From positions 1 to 58,135 of the forward strand of contig NZ_NPEV01000016.1 of NCBI RefSeq assembly GCF_003258835.1: 58,135 nt of DNA. Reading direction: 5' to 3'. Source of the DNA: Rhodobium orientis. GTDB lineage: Bacteria; Pseudomonadota; Alphaproteobacteria; Rhizobiales; Rhodobiaceae. Under the pieces are notes generated by a model. It worked only from the letters and a program-made list of their open reading frames with translations, searched no databases and had not been told where the DNA came from. Shown here one piece after another: positions 41,146-50,200 of this stretch (positions are counted from its first letter, which is position 1; each line of letters starts with the position of its first letter). A program made the position numbers and the translations under genes.

Positions 41146-42252
41146 TCAGTCCTTCAGGGCCTGGGCCGCATCGGCGTGGAGCCTTACGCCGACCTGTTCG
41201 CCGATTGAAAAGCCCGATCCCTCGCCCGGCGTGTTCTGCTGGCGGACGATGAACGGAACGCCGTTGTCGAGCGTCATGTGGAAATGCGTGTCGGTGCCGA
41301 AATAGACGATGTTCTTGAGGACGCCGGTCAGGTCGGCCGGCCCGTCGCCGGGCACCAGGTCGGCATGTTCCGGCCGCACGGCAACGGTCGTGCGGCCCGC
41401 ATGGAGGGCGGCATCGGGCGCCGTGGCCTTGACGGTGGCGCCGGCGTCGAGCCGGACTTCGAGAAGCCGGTCGCCCGCGACCTTCGCCTCGCCTTCCAGG
41501 AAATTGGTCTCGCCGATGAAATCGGCGACGAAACGCTCGGTCGGACGGTCGTAGATCTCGCGCGGGCTGCCGACCTGCAGGATGCGCCCCGCCGACATCA
41601 CGGCGATGCGGTCGGACATGGTCAGCGCCTCTTCCTGGTCGTGGGTGACGAACACGAAGGTGATGCCGGTCTCGCCCTGCAGACGTTTCAGCTCGATCTG
41701 CATTTCCTTGCGCAGCTTGAAGTCGAGCGCCGACAGCGGCTCGTCGAGCAGCAGCACCCGGGGGTTCGGCGCAAGGGCGCGGGCGAGCGCCACGCGCTGC
41801 TGCTGGCCGCCGGATATCTGGTCGGTCAGCCGGTCCGCCATCGGCTCCATCTTCACCAGCGCCAGCATGCGCTCGACCGTCGACGCGATCTTCGTGGCCG
41901 GCCAGCCGAGCATCTCCAGCCCGAAGCTGATGTTCTTGGCGACCGTCAGATGCGGAAACAGGGCGTAGCTCTGGAACACCGTGTTGACCGGCCGGCGGAA
42001 CGGCGGCAGCGCGGCGATGTCCTCACCGTCGAGCAGGATCCGCCCCTCGGTCGGAAACTCGAACCCGGCGATCAACCGCAGCAAGGTCGTCTTGCCGCAA
42101 CCCGACGGGCCGAGAAGGGTGAAAAACTCGTTCTGGCGGATGCTGGCCGAGACCTTGTCGAGGGCCCGAAAGCCGCTGTCCGCTGCACCAAATACCTTCG
42201 TTACGCCGAGGACATCGATCGCAACGTTGTTCCCCCGCGTATCGCCGGTCAC
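41146..42252 (-). CDS. Polyamine-type ABC transporter ATPase (PotA family)
   Basis: 368 residues from GTG 42252, with GAGGG ten bases upstream; the longer frame would need a TTG at 42315. Walker [24 protein letters not shown]-loop, signature [15 protein letters not shown], Walker [14 protein letters not shown]-loop THDQEEAL, then the TOBE regulatory domain (VRPEHADL). It is the first gene of the leftward importer-amidase operon. Confidence 0.92.
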   Translation of the reverse strand: MTGDTRGNNVAIDVLGVTKVFGAADSGFRALDKVSASIRQNEFFTLLGPSGCGKTTLLRLIAGFEFPTEGRILLDGEDIAALPPFRRPVNTVFQSYALFPHLTVAKNISFGLEMLGWPATKIASTVERMLALVKMEPMADRLTDQISGGQQQRVALARALAPNPRVLLLDEPLSALDFKLRKEMQIELKRLQGETGITFVFVTHDQEEALTMSDRIAVMSAGRILQVGSPREIYDRPTERFVADFIGETNFLEGEAKVAGDRLLEVRLDAGATVKATAPDAALHAGRTTVAVRPEHADLVPGDGPADLTGVLKNIVYFGTDTHFHMTLDNGVPFIVRQQNTPGEGSGFSIGEQVGVRLHADAAQALKD

Positions 42253-42351
42253 TTTGTATACGCCCTCACAACGCGGCGCTGCCGGAAGCCCGTCGAACCG
42301 GTCCGGGAACGCCAATTGGCGAAAACTCTATTCAATGGAATCCTGCTTCAC

Positions 42352-42378
42352 AAGCCTGTATGCAAGGCAGGCTTGCAT
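42352..42378. promoter_or_regulatory. Two overlapping palindromes between divergent potA-like and amidohydrolase genes
   Basis: AAGCCTG (42352-42358) is inverted as CAGGCTT (42368-42374), and ATGCAAG (42360-42366) as CTTGCAT (42372-42378). The two inverted repeats share bases. They lie 23 bases ahead of the amidohydrolase start and 100 ahead of potA. An operator is the likeliest reading; the C-T6 run after the second repeat also gives it a terminator-like look on the plus strand, but no gene lies upstream to terminate. Confidence 0.5.
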
Positions 42379-42400
42379 CTTTTTTGAGCGGGATAACGCA

Positions 42401-44065
42401 GTGCAGAAAGCGGATATTATTATTGAAAATGCAACGGTGCGGACAATGGACCCGGCCCGCCCCGGTGCCCAATCCCTAGCCATTTCCGGCGACAGGATCC
42501 TCGCCGTCGGCGCCCGCGAAGACGTCGCCGCCTGCCGCGGTGAAGGGACCCGAACCGTCAATGCGGGCGGGGCGACGGTGCTGCCCGGCTTCATTGAAAG
42601 CCACATGCATATCTTCCCAGGAGGCGCCCAGCTCGACCGGCTGTCGCTTGCCGGATTGCCGGACCCCGAGGCGGTCGCCAAGGCCGTGCGCGAGCGCGCC
42701 GCCACCGAGCCCGGCGACGGCCTGATCCTTGCCGAACAGGCCCATTACGCCACGCTCGGCGACGGCGTCGCGATGACCCGCCAATTGCTCGACCAGATCC
42801 TGCCCGACCGCCCGCTCGCGCTCTATGCCGGCGACCACCACACCATGTGGGCGAACACCGCCGCGCTTGAGGCCGCCGGCCTGCTTGAGGGCGCCGAGGC
42901 GCCGGCCGGCTGCGAAGTGGTGATGGGCAACGACGGCCTTGCCGGCGGCGAGTTGCGCGAATTCGAGGCCTTCAGCCCGGTCCTGGCGATGACGGCCAAC
43001 GGCGGACGCGACGGCAACGGGCTAGCCAGCGGCCGCGCCCTGCCGAAAGACCCGACGGCCGAAGAGCGCGCCCGCGACCGGGAAACCATCGAGGCCGGCC
43101 TTGCCTATTGCGCCTCGCTCGGCATCACCTCGTTCCACAACATGGACGCCGACCCGCATCAGCTCGACATCCTCGGCGAGATCGACGGCGACGGCAAAAT
43201 GCCGTGCCGCGCCTATATGCCGCTCAGGATGCTGCCGGGCCATCCGCTGTCCGACTTCCAGAAGGCCGTCGCCGACCGGCAGCGCTACGCCAGCGCCCAC
43301 CTCAAATGCGGCTTCGTCAAGATGTTCATGGACGGCGTCATCGAGGCGACCACGGCTTTTATGCTGGACGACTATGGCGACAAGCCCGGCGTTCGAGGCG
43401 CACCGCTGTTCGAGGAGGAAGAGTTCCAGGCGTTCTGCGTCGAAGCCGACCGGCTCGGCCTGCAGATCGCCGTCCACGCCATCGGCGATGCCGCAGTGCG
43501 CCGCACCCTCGACGGCTATGCGGCCGCCCGCAAGGCAAACGGCGCCCGCGACAGCCGCCACCGCATCGAGCACATCGAAACGCTCGATCCCGCCGACCTG
43601 CCGCGGTTCCAGGAGCTCGGCGTCGTCGCCTCCATGCAGCCGACCCACGCGCCGGGCGCCTATTTCCCGTTCGAGCCGTCCGCCTCGCTGATCGGCAGGA
43701 AGCGCATGGCCCTAGCCTTTGCCTGGCAGCAACTGCGTGAGGCCGGCGCCCGGCTCTGTTTTGCCAGCGACTGGCCGGTGGCCCCGCTCGACCCGCTGAT
43801 GGGCATCAAGACCGCACTGACCCGCAAGCCCGCCTTCGACGGCGCGCCGGACGAACGCCAGAGCCTCGACGATACGCTGGCGGCGTTTACCCGCGACGGC
43901 GCCTGGGTGGAATTCGCCGAAAACGAAAAGGGCATGCTGTGCCCGGGAATGCTGGCCGACATCGTCGTTCTGACCGGCGATATCAACAAGACGCCGGCCG
44001 ACGAGGTCGACGGCCTCGCCGTCGCCATGACGCTCTGCGGGGGCAAGGTCACCTATGCGCGCTGA
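42401..44065 (+). CDS. Amidohydrolase-3 family (YtcJ-like) metal hydrolase
   Basis: 554 residues from GTG 42401 (MQKADIIIENATVRTMDPAR). An upstream open frame is only the shadow of potA. Motifs: GFIESHMHIFPGG (metal His pair in HMH), KMFMDGVIEATTAFM, AVHAIGDAA, HRIEHIET, and FASDWPVAPLDPLMGI with the final Asp. The group includes N-acyl and imidazolone-type hydrolases and LAF3-like proteins; most are uncharacterised. Divergent from the polyamine-type importer operon that encodes two more amide hydrolases, it probably acts on the same compound or its products. Confidence 0.87.
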   Translation: MQKADIIIENATVRTMDPARPGAQSLAISGDRILAVGAREDVAACRGEGTRTVNAGGATVLPGFIESHMHIFPGGAQLDRLSLAGLPDPEAVAKAVRERAATEPGDGLILAEQAHYATLGDGVAMTRQLLDQILPDRPLALYAGDHHTMWANTAALEAAGLLEGAEAPAGCEVVMGNDGLAGGELREFEAFSPVLAMTANGGRDGNGLASGRALPKDPTAEERARDRETIEAGLAYCASLGITSFHNMDADPHQLDILGEIDGDGKMPCRAYMPLRMLPGHPLSDFQKAVADRQRYASAHLKCGFVKMFMDGVIEATTAFMLDDYGDKPGVRGAPLFEEEEFQAFCVEADRLGLQIAVHAIGDAAVRRTLDGYAAARKANGARDSRHRIEHIETLDPADLPRFQELGVVASMQPTHAPGAYFPFEPSASLIGRKRMALAFAWQQLREAGARLCFASDWPVAPLDPLMGIKTALTRKPAFDGAPDERQSLDDTLAAFTRDGAWVEFAENEKGMLCPGMLADIVVLTGDINKTPADEVDGLAVAMTLCGGKVTYAR

Positions 44066-44088
44066 CCGGCGTGACCGGGCAGTTTCTC

Positions 44089-45138
44089 TTAAAGACAGGC
44101 GGTCTCGGAGGCCGCTTGGCCGCCCGTCTCTCCCGGTGCGCCGCAGCTCTCGCGGATGATCAGGTCTGCGTCCATGACCATGCGGACCGGAGGGCTGGCG
44201 CGGTCGCCGGCAATCCGGTTGAAGAGCAGGCGCACCGCCGCGCAGCCGATCTCGTAGCTCGGCTGTGAGACGACCGTGAGGTGCGGATGAAAGGCGGTCG
44301 TCCAGGGAAAGTCGTCGAAGCCCACGACGGCGACGTCGTCCGGGCAGTTCAGTCCCAGATCCGCAATCGCCTGCATGATCCCGAGGGTCATGAAGTTGTT
44401 GGTGCAGAAGACCGCATCGGGCCGCGGCGAGGCCGTCAGCAGCGACAGCCCCTCCCGGTGCGCGTCCTCGACGCTGGACCGGCTGGTGCGCACATGGGCC
44501 GGATCGAACGTCATCCCCGCTTCCCGGAGCGCATCCTTGTAGCCCTCCACGCGGTCGACGATGCTGTCGGCATCGAGCTTGGCATGGGCGAGCGCGACGC
44601 GTCGCCGGCCGTGGGAGATCACATGCGAGACGATGGCGTGGGCCGCCTCCCGATTGTTGACCCGGACCGAGTCGACCTCCACCCCCTCCAGCACCCGGTC
44701 GACAAAGACGATCGGCACGCCGAAATCGATGGTGTCGCGGAACGCCTGCTCATTGCCGCCGGCCGGCGCCACGATCATGCCCTCAACCCGCTTTTCCTGC
44801 AGCACGTCGAGATAGAGACGCTCCTTCTCCGGGTCCTCGTCGGTGTTGCAGAGGATGAAGTAGTGGCCGTCGTTCCTTGCGTAGATCGTATCCTCAATGC
44901 CGCGCACCAGATCGGAGAAGTAGGGGTTGGTGATGTCGGAGATCATCACCCCGATGGTGCCGGTCTTGTTGCGGCGCAGGCTGCGGGCGATGCCGTCGCG
45001 CCGGTAGTTGAGGTCGCGGATGGCGTTCAGGACGCGCTTGCGCGTGTCGTCGGCCACGAACCGCGATCCGTTGATAACGTGCGACACCGTCGCAACCGAC
45101 ACGCCGGCGGCCTTCGCAACATCGCGGATCGTAGCCAT
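44089..45138 (-). CDS. LacI-family transcriptional regulator
   Basis: 349 residues. HTH ATIRDVAKAAGVSVATVSHVINGSRFV at the N-terminus with the hinge helix near 50-58, then the periplasmic-binding-protein-like effector domain (TIGVMISDITNPYFSDLVRGIE, VVGFDDFPWTTAFHPHLTVV). It is the last gene on the left of the minus-strand sugar cluster, 435 bases downstream of the isomerase at 45574 and probably transcribed from its own promoter. Candidate operators with core AAACGATT are at 53069, 53194 and 54347, and AAACGAT occurs upstream of this gene (45192-45198). It convergently meets the YtcJ-like gene. Confidence 0.9.
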   Translation of the reverse strand: MATIRDVAKAAGVSVATVSHVINGSRFVADDTRKRVLNAIRDLNYRRDGIARSLRRNKTGTIGVMISDITNPYFSDLVRGIEDTIYARNDGHYFILCNTDEDPEKERLYLDVLQEKRVEGMIVAPAGGNEQAFRDTIDFGVPIVFVDRVLEGVEVDSVRVNNREAAHAIVSHVISHGRRRVALAHAKLDADSIVDRVEGYKDALREAGMTFDPAHVRTSRSSVEDAHREGLSLLTASPRPDAVFCTNNFMTLGIMQAIADLGLNCPDDVAVVGFDDFPWTTAFHPHLTVVSQPSYEIGCAAVRLLFNRIAGDRASPPVRMVMDADLIIRESCGAPGETGGQAASETACL

Positions 45139-45573
45139 CTACAAGCGGACCTTCTCAAAAAGCTTCCGGCCGGAAACCGTAACGCACCGGCAAACGATGC
45201 TGTTCAATACCTGCGCGCAGGAGGTCCGAAACGAACTGCACCGTTGCCGAGCCCATGCGGGGCGCGGCTTGCGATCCCGATCCGTGGCGGTGTTGCCATG
45301 CCGTCATGTTCGTTTCGTATCCTCGGTGTTGCGGAAAATCCGGGCCGACGCTCCCGCCGCCGGTCTTTCCTTATCATGCCGACGGCGCGTGGCCACCTTG
45401 CCGTGCCGGCGGCCCGTCCGCGGCACGGGGATTAGGGGGCAGAACGCCCGTCGAAACACCCAACATAGGCCGGGAAGCTCAAAAAGGCATATCGCCGGGG
45501 CCAAAAAGGCGACTTCTCAACAGGCAGGCGATCGAGGCATTCGCCGTACCGCCTGCCCGTCGCGTCACCGCCC
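45139..45573. other. 435-base gap upstream of lacI-type gene
   Basis: No credible gene. It holds a perfect palindrome TTCCGGCCGGAA (45164-45175), an AAACGAT half-core (45192-45198), a hairpin with arms CCGTGCCG (45401-45408) and CGGCACGG (45421-45428), and near the upstream gene's stop an inverted repeat GGCAGGCG/CGCCTGCC (45523-45530 and 45550-45557). The last may slow or end transcription of the isomerase-transporter operon, although no U-run follows. Confidence 0.6.
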
Positions 45574-46398
45574 TCAGCCGACCCGGGCGAACTGCTGCTC
45601 GACATAGGTAAGATTATGCTTGGCCAATCCGAGCAGATCGCCGGGAAGGTCGTTCGCCTCGACCGTCACCTGGAGCTGGTCGAGGCGCGGCGCCAGCACA
45701 TCGAAGAAGCCGTCGAAATCGACGTTGCCCTTGCCGAGGATCTGGAAGTCGTCGTCGTAGTCCTTGACGTGGACATAGGTCAGGCGGTCCAGATAGGTCT
45801 TGGCGACGCGCACCGGATCGCCGCCCGCGGCAATTATATGCGCCGTGTCGATGCACAGATTGATGCCGGTCAGCTTCATGATCCGCGCGATCTCTTCCTC
45901 GGTCTGGATCAGCGAATCCAGATGGTGATGGAAGCTGGCTACCAGCCCGTTGGACCGCGCCAGGGCGTCGAACCGGTCGAGGCCGCGCGCCAGCCGGTCG
46001 AAATCGCTGTCCCGGATGCCGTCATGCCTCAGCGCCCCGCCGCCGACATTGATGTACGGCGCCCCGAACATCTTGGCGAACTCGACCGCCAGGGTCATCT
46101 TGTAGAACTCTTCTTCGATGATTTCGTCGAAGATGAAGTTCGCGGCCGTATAGACGCCGATCAGCTTGAGGTCGTATTTCGCCAGCATGTCGCGGAAATT
46201 GTCCGGATCGTCGCGGTATTTGGACAGGTTGCCGTCGAACATCTCGATGCATTTGAACCCGGCGCCGGAAATGTCGCGCATCGCGTCCTCGTCGGACCCC
46301 GTCGAGATGTAGAAGAGGTCCTTAATCGACGGCACGCCGACGTGATATCCCGCGCACAGGCCCCAAGCATTCGTCATATATCCAACATCGGCCATCAT
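45574..46398 (-). CDS. Sugar phosphate isomerase/epimerase (xylose-isomerase-like TIM barrel)
   Basis: 274 residues. Metal-site elements of the IolE/IolI/AP-endonuclease-2 superfamily are visible: GAFKCIEMFDG-type Glu early, SFHHHLDSLIQTEEE, LCIDTAHIIAAGG, YVHVKDYD and the final TVEANDL Glu. Members isomerise, epimerise or dehydrate sugars and inositols. It is the last gene of the second sugar ABC operon, 72 bases after the permease. The ATG 46398 follows GGGAGCTG. Substrate unknown. Confidence 0.85.
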   Translation of the reverse strand: MMADVGYMTNAWGLCAGYHVGVPSIKDLFYISTGSDEDAMRDISGAGFKCIEMFDGNLSKYRDDPDNFRDMLAKYDLKLIGVYTAANFIFDEIIEEEFYKMTLAVEFAKMFGAPYINVGGGALRHDGIRDSDFDRLARGLDRFDALARSNGLVASFHHHLDSLIQTEEEIARIMKLTGINLCIDTAHIIAAGGDPVRVAKTYLDRLTYVHVKDYDDDFQILGKGNVDFDGFFDVLAPRLDQLQVTVEANDLPGDLLGLAKHNLTYVEQQFARVG

Positions 46399-46470
46399 CA
46401 GCTCCCTTAGAATTCGCTGCGCTGAAGGCGCGCCGCAGAGCCGCGACGCGCCCGCGCAACCCCATTGAAA

Positions 46471-47424
46471 TCAGCGCTTGCGCGCGCTCAGTCCGAGCGC
46501 GGCCGCCAGAATGACGATCATGCCGCGGACGATGATCTGCTGGCTGACGCTCAGCCCCAGGATGATCAGCCCGTTGTTGATCACCCCGATCAGCAGCGAG
46601 CCGACGACCGCGCCGACGACTCGCGCCGTGCCGCCGTAAAGATTGGTGCCGCCGAGCACGACCGCGGCGATGACCGTCAACTCGTCGCCCTCGCCGAAGG
46701 TGAAGCGCCCGGCCTGCATGCGGCCTGCATAGAGAATGCCGGCAAAGGCTGCGGCCGCGCCCGTCAGGCACATCGCCAGCATCTTCACCCGTTCCACGTT
46801 GATGCCGCTGTAGCGCGCGCCGGTCTCGTTGCCGCCGACCGCCAGGATCTTCTTGCCGAACGGCGTCTGGTGCATGACGAACACGCCGGCGATCAGCACC
46901 ACCGCCGTCCAGATCAACAGGATCGGAATGCCGGCGACCGTCCCCAGACCGAAGATGACGTTGTAGTCCTTGTCCATGATCGGGACGGCCATCGTGTTGG
47001 TGATCCACATCGCCAGTCCCTTGGCGATGCCCATCATGCCGAGTGTGACAAGGAAGGCCGGAACGCCGACCTTGGTCGCGAGCAGGCCGTTGGTGGCGCC
47101 GATCAGGGTGCCGACAAAAAGGCCGACGAGGACCGAAAGAACGAGACTGTCGGTTTCCCTGAGGCAGAGCGCGACCACGAGCGAACTGAGCGCCGCGATG
47201 GAGCCGACCGACAGGTCGATCTGCCCGCTGGCAATAACGAATGTCATCGCCACCGCCATGATCGAGATGATCGCCGTCTGGCGGGCGATATTCAGGATGT
47301 TGACGACCGACAGGAACCGGTCACCCAACGTGAAGATGAAGAATATGACGACGATGACAAAGGCAAAATAGACGATATTCTCCTGAATATTGATCTTGGA
47401 CGCGCCCCGGATCAGCCGTTCCAT
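46471..47424 (-). CDS. Sugar ABC transporter permease (RbsC family)
   Basis: 317 residues from ATG 47424, four bases after the ATPase stop, with AAGGG overlapping that stop; ATG 47445 would overlap the ATPase gene. RbsC features: AVAMTFVIASGQIDLSVGSIAALSS, AVGGNETGARYSGIN, GDELTVIAAVVLGGTNLYGGTARVVG. It is the only permease of this system here, so it probably forms a homodimer. Confidence 0.9.
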   Translation of the reverse strand: MERLIRGASKINIQENIVYFAFVIVVIFFIFTLGDRFLSVVNILNIARQTAIISIMAVAMTFVIASGQIDLSVGSIAALSSLVVALCLRETDSLVLSVLVGLFVGTLIGATNGLLATKVGVPAFLVTLGMMGIAKGLAMWITNTMAVPIMDKDYNVIFGLGTVAGIPILLIWTAVVLIAGVFVMHQTPFGKKILAVGGNETGARYSGINVERVKMLAMCLTGAAAAFAGILYAGRMQAGRFTFGEGDELTVIAAVVLGGTNLYGGTARVVGAVVGSLLIGVINNGLIILGLSVSQQIIVRGMIVILAAALGLSARKR

Positions 47425-47428
47425 GTGA

Positions 47429-48928
47429 TTACCCTTGTATGGCATGCTGGATTTCCTCCTCGGACTGAATGGCGTCTCTTTTCAGACTTCGGACCACCCT
47501 GCCGTCATTCAGCACAAGTATTCTGTCGCAGACGGCAAGGAGTTCCGCGATCTCCGAGGAGACGAGAATTGCGCTCGTGCCGCCCAGCGACAGTTTTCTG
47601 ACGAAGTTGATGATTTCCGCCTTCGAGGCGATGTCGACGCCGGCGGTCGGCTCATTCAAGAGCAGGATGTCGGGATGGGTATTCAGCCATTTCGACAACA
47701 GGACCTTCTGCTGATTGCCGCCGGACAGCATTCCCACGATCGTATCGATGGATCCGGTCTTGATGGAATGCTCAGAAACACTTTGCTCGACGATCTCGAC
47801 CGCCTTCTTGTTCTGAAGGAGCCCGTTCTTGGTCACCTTGTTGAGGCTGGCGATCAGGATGTTGTCCTTGACGCTGTGAATGAGGGCGAGGCCCTTGCGG
47901 CGCCGGTCTTCGGGCACGAGGGCAATGTTCTCCCCGATCGCATCCTTGATGCTGGCGATCTGGACGTCCTTGCCCTTGATCCTGAGGCGCCCGCCCGACG
48001 CCTTCCTGAGGCCGAAGAGAATTTCCAGGAGTTCGGTGCGCCCGCTGCCGATCAGGCCGGCAATGCCGAGCACTTCGCCCGCATTCAGCGAGAAGCTGAC
48101 GTCGGAGAGGATCTTGCCTGAAAGATTTTCGACCTCCAGCCTGACCTCGTCGCCGACCGGCACGTCGCGCGGCGTCCATTCGAAATTGCGTTCCGCCGCC
48201 TTGCCGATCATGGCGTCGATGACGGCGCCGATATCGAGGTCTTCCGTCTTCGCCGTCATGACTTTCCGGCCGTCCTTCAGGACGGTGATCCGGTCGGAGA
48301 TGTCGAATATCTCCTTCATGCGGTGGGAGATGTAGACGATCGACACGCCCCGCGATTTGAGCAGGCGAATGAGTTCGAAGAGCTTGTCCACTTCGCTCGA
48401 GGTGAGCGAGGCCGTCGGCTCGTCGAACACCAGGATCGAGGCCTGCGCCGACAGCGCCTTGGCGATCTCCACGAGCTGGCAGTATCCGACGCTGAGGTCG
48501 ACGATCTTCTGGTCCGGCGTCAGGTCGATGCCCAACTCGTCCAGCAGCGCCTTCGTCTTGGAGACGATCTGCGCCTTGTCGATCGTTCCCCGGCGCATCG
48601 GCTCGTAATTGAGGAAGATATTTTCCGCCACCGTCAGGTAGGGAATGAGGCTGAGCTCCTGGTAGACCATCCGGATGCCGTTCTTCATGGCATCGGTCGG
48701 ATTGCGGATCGCCCCCACCTTGTCGGCAACCTTGATGACCCCGGCATCGGCCTGGTAGACGCCGGTCAGGATCTTCATGAGAGTCGATTTTCCGGCGCCG
48801 TTACCGCCGACCAGGGCATGCACCTCGCCTTCGACGAGGTCGAAATCCACATCGTCCAGCGCCTTCACGCCGCCGAACGACTTGCTCATGCCCTCAAGCT
48901 CTAGCGTTTGATGTGTCACCGATACCAC
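47429..48928 (-). CDS. Sugar ABC transporter ATPase (RbsA family)
   Basis: 499 residues, two ATPase domains. Domain 1: Walker A GGNGAGKST (41-49), a degenerate signature LSVGYCQ, and FDEPTASL. Domain 2: degenerate Walker A GLIGSGRTEL, signature LSGGNQQ (401-407), and Walker B LLNEPT (423-428), where Asn replaces the usual Asp but Glu is kept. GTG start at 48928; an in-frame GTG three codons later is possible. It sits between the binding protein (49016) and permease (46471). Confidence 0.9.
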   Translation of the reverse strand: MVSVTHQTLELEGMSKSFGGVKALDDVDFDLVEGEVHALVGGNGAGKSTLMKILTGVYQADAGVIKVADKVGAIRNPTDAMKNGIRMVYQELSLIPYLTVAENIFLNYEPMRRGTIDKAQIVSKTKALLDELGIDLTPDQKIVDLSVGYCQLVEIAKALSAQASILVFDEPTASLTSSEVDKLFELIRLLKSRGVSIVYISHRMKEIFDISDRITVLKDGRKVMTAKTEDLDIGAVIDAMIGKAAERNFEWTPRDVPVGDEVRLEVENLSGKILSDVSFSLNAGEVLGIAGLIGSGRTELLEILFGLRKASGGRLRIKGKDVQIASIKDAIGENIALVPEDRRRKGLALIHSVKDNILIASLNKVTKNGLLQNKKAVEIVEQSVSEHSIKTGSIDTIVGMLSGGNQQKVLLSKWLNTHPDILLLNEPTAGVDIASKAEIINFVRKLSLGGTSAILVSSEIAELLAVCDRILVLNDGRVVRSLKRDAIQSEEEIQHAIQG

Positions 48929-48954
48929 CGCCTGAAATATGTTGGCTGTCCGGT

Positions 48955-48991
48955 CCGGGTGCGCGGGCGGTAAGAAGGCCCGCGCACCCGG
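48955..48991 (-). other. 14-bp perfect hairpin between binding-protein and ATPase genes
   Basis: CCGGGTGCGCGGGC (48955-48968) pairs fully with GCCCGCGCACCCGG (48978-48991) around a nine-base loop. It lies 24 bases past the binding-protein stop and 26 before the ATPase start. No U-run follows, so partial termination or message protection is more likely than full termination. The same layout is seen at 26759. Confidence 0.7.
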
Positions 48992-49015
48992 TATGCCGTT
49001 CGCTTGTGCCGGAGG

Positions 49016-50119
49016 TTATTTCATCAGCTCGGCGATATTGTCCGGCGCCGGCTCGTGATACGCCTCTTCCCAGGCCTTCAACAGGTTCGCCCGGACCACC
49101 GGCAGCGGCGGCACGGCGACGAACTCCGGCGCCTTCTTGTCGATCAGCGCATAGGCCGCCGTCGTGGCGATGGCGACGCCCTGGTCGTAGGGACGCTGGG
49201 CGCCGAGGCCCTTGATCATCCCGTCTTCGGCGATGATCCGGGCCGCATTGGCGCCGAGGTCGATCGTGGTGACGATGAGATCGCCGCGTCCGGCCGACTT
49301 TGCCGCCGCGATGGTGCCTTCGGCCGGGATGTCCCAGACCGCAAAGATCCCGTCGATCTGCGGATGATTGACCAGGATGCCGTCGACCACTTCCGTGACC
49401 CTGTTCTGGTCGGTGAAGCCGCCCTCGGCGACCACCTTGATGTTCGGATATTTCTCGGCGATCCGGTCCTTGAAGCCGTCGGCCCGCTGGTCGGTCACCC
49501 AGAAATTGGCGTCGAAGAAGACGACACCGACCTCGCCTTCACCGCCGATGGCCTCGGCCATGATGTCGGCGGCGGCAGCGCCGTTGCCGTAGTTGTCGGC
49601 GGCGATGCAGCTCACATAGTCCTTGCCGGCGACCATGCCGTGGGCGATGTTTTCAACGAAGACGAGCTTGGCGCCCTGCGCGGCGGCGGCGCGGTAGCTC
49701 GCGGCGGTGGAGATCGGATCGATCGGCGTGCTCAGCAGCAGATCGGGCTGCAGGGCCATCAGGCTTTCGATGTTGCTGACCTGGGTCTCGACCTTCATCT
49801 GCGCGTCGGTGACGCCGACCAGCTCGACCCCCAGTTCATTGAAGGTATCCTTGATCGCGGCCAGTTCGGTCGTGGTCATTTCGTTGGAGAGCATGTGGAA
49901 GGCGAAGGCGACCTTGAACTTGCCGTCCTTCAGCTTCTGCCGGTCCTCGGCGGTCAGCTCCAGCGAGTTCGCGGACGCCGCCGGCTCGCCGTTCGGACCC
50001 GTGCTCTTCAGGTCTTCGGTGGAATATTCCGGAACGGAGAGTTCCTTGGCGACAGGGCTCTGCATCGCCATCGCCGAAGCAAACAGAATGCCTGCTGTAA
50101 CTGCTAGATACTTTTTCAT
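49016..50119 (-). CDS. Sugar ABC transporter substrate-binding protein (RbsB family)
   Basis: 367 residues with a Sec signal (about 1-25). After it comes a Ser/Asn/Glu-rich extension (about 26-65) before the type I periplasmic-binding fold (FKVAFAFHMLSNEM, SNIESLMALQPDLLLSTPIDP, DGIFAVWDIPAEGTIAAAK). The extension makes it longer than typical RbsB (about 300). AAAGGAGGTG ahead of ATG 50119 is a near-perfect ribosome site, suiting a highly translated binding protein. It lies between an isomerase gene and the ATPase gene, with hairpins on both sides. Confidence 0.9.
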   Translation of the reverse strand: MKKYLAVTAGILFASAMAMQSPVAKELSVPEYSTEDLKSTGPNGEPAASANSLELTAEDRQKLKDGKFKVAFAFHMLSNEMTTTELAAIKDTFNELGVELVGVTDAQMKVETQVSNIESLMALQPDLLLSTPIDPISTAASYRAAAAQGAKLVFVENIAHGMVAGKDYVSCIAADNYGNGAAAADIMAEAIGGEGEVGVVFFDANFWVTDQRADGFKDRIAEKYPNIKVVAEGGFTDQNRVTEVVDGILVNHPQIDGIFAVWDIPAEGTIAAAKSAGRGDLIVTTIDLGANAARIIAEDGMIKGLGAQRPYDQGVAIATTAAYALIDKKAPEFVAVPPLPVVRANLLKAWEEAYHEPAPDNIAELMK

Positions 50120-50179
50120 CTTGGCACCTCCTTTGAATGTTGTTCCCCGCCTGGTTTTTGTTGCGACGGGATTTATTGT

Positions 50180-50200
50180 GGACCCGAAGGGTTCGGGTCC
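50180..50200 (-). other. Hairpin upstream of binding-protein gene
   Basis: GGACCCGAA (50180-50188) and TTCGGGTCC (50192-50200) form a perfect 9-bp stem with a three-base loop, in the 103-base gap between the isomerase stop (50223) and the binding-protein start (50119). No U-run follows on the minus strand. It may cap a processed, stabilised binding-protein message together with the hairpin at 48955. Confidence 0.55.

Noticed and set aside
42360-42386. Hairpin plus T-run read as an intrinsic terminator on the plus strand
   Set aside because: No plus-strand gene lies upstream and it sits 15 bases before a gene start, so an operator or leader element fits better.
45255-45611. Possible small plus-strand gene of 118 codons
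   Set aside because: It runs into the end of the isomerase gene on the other strand, with no ribosome site or similarity.
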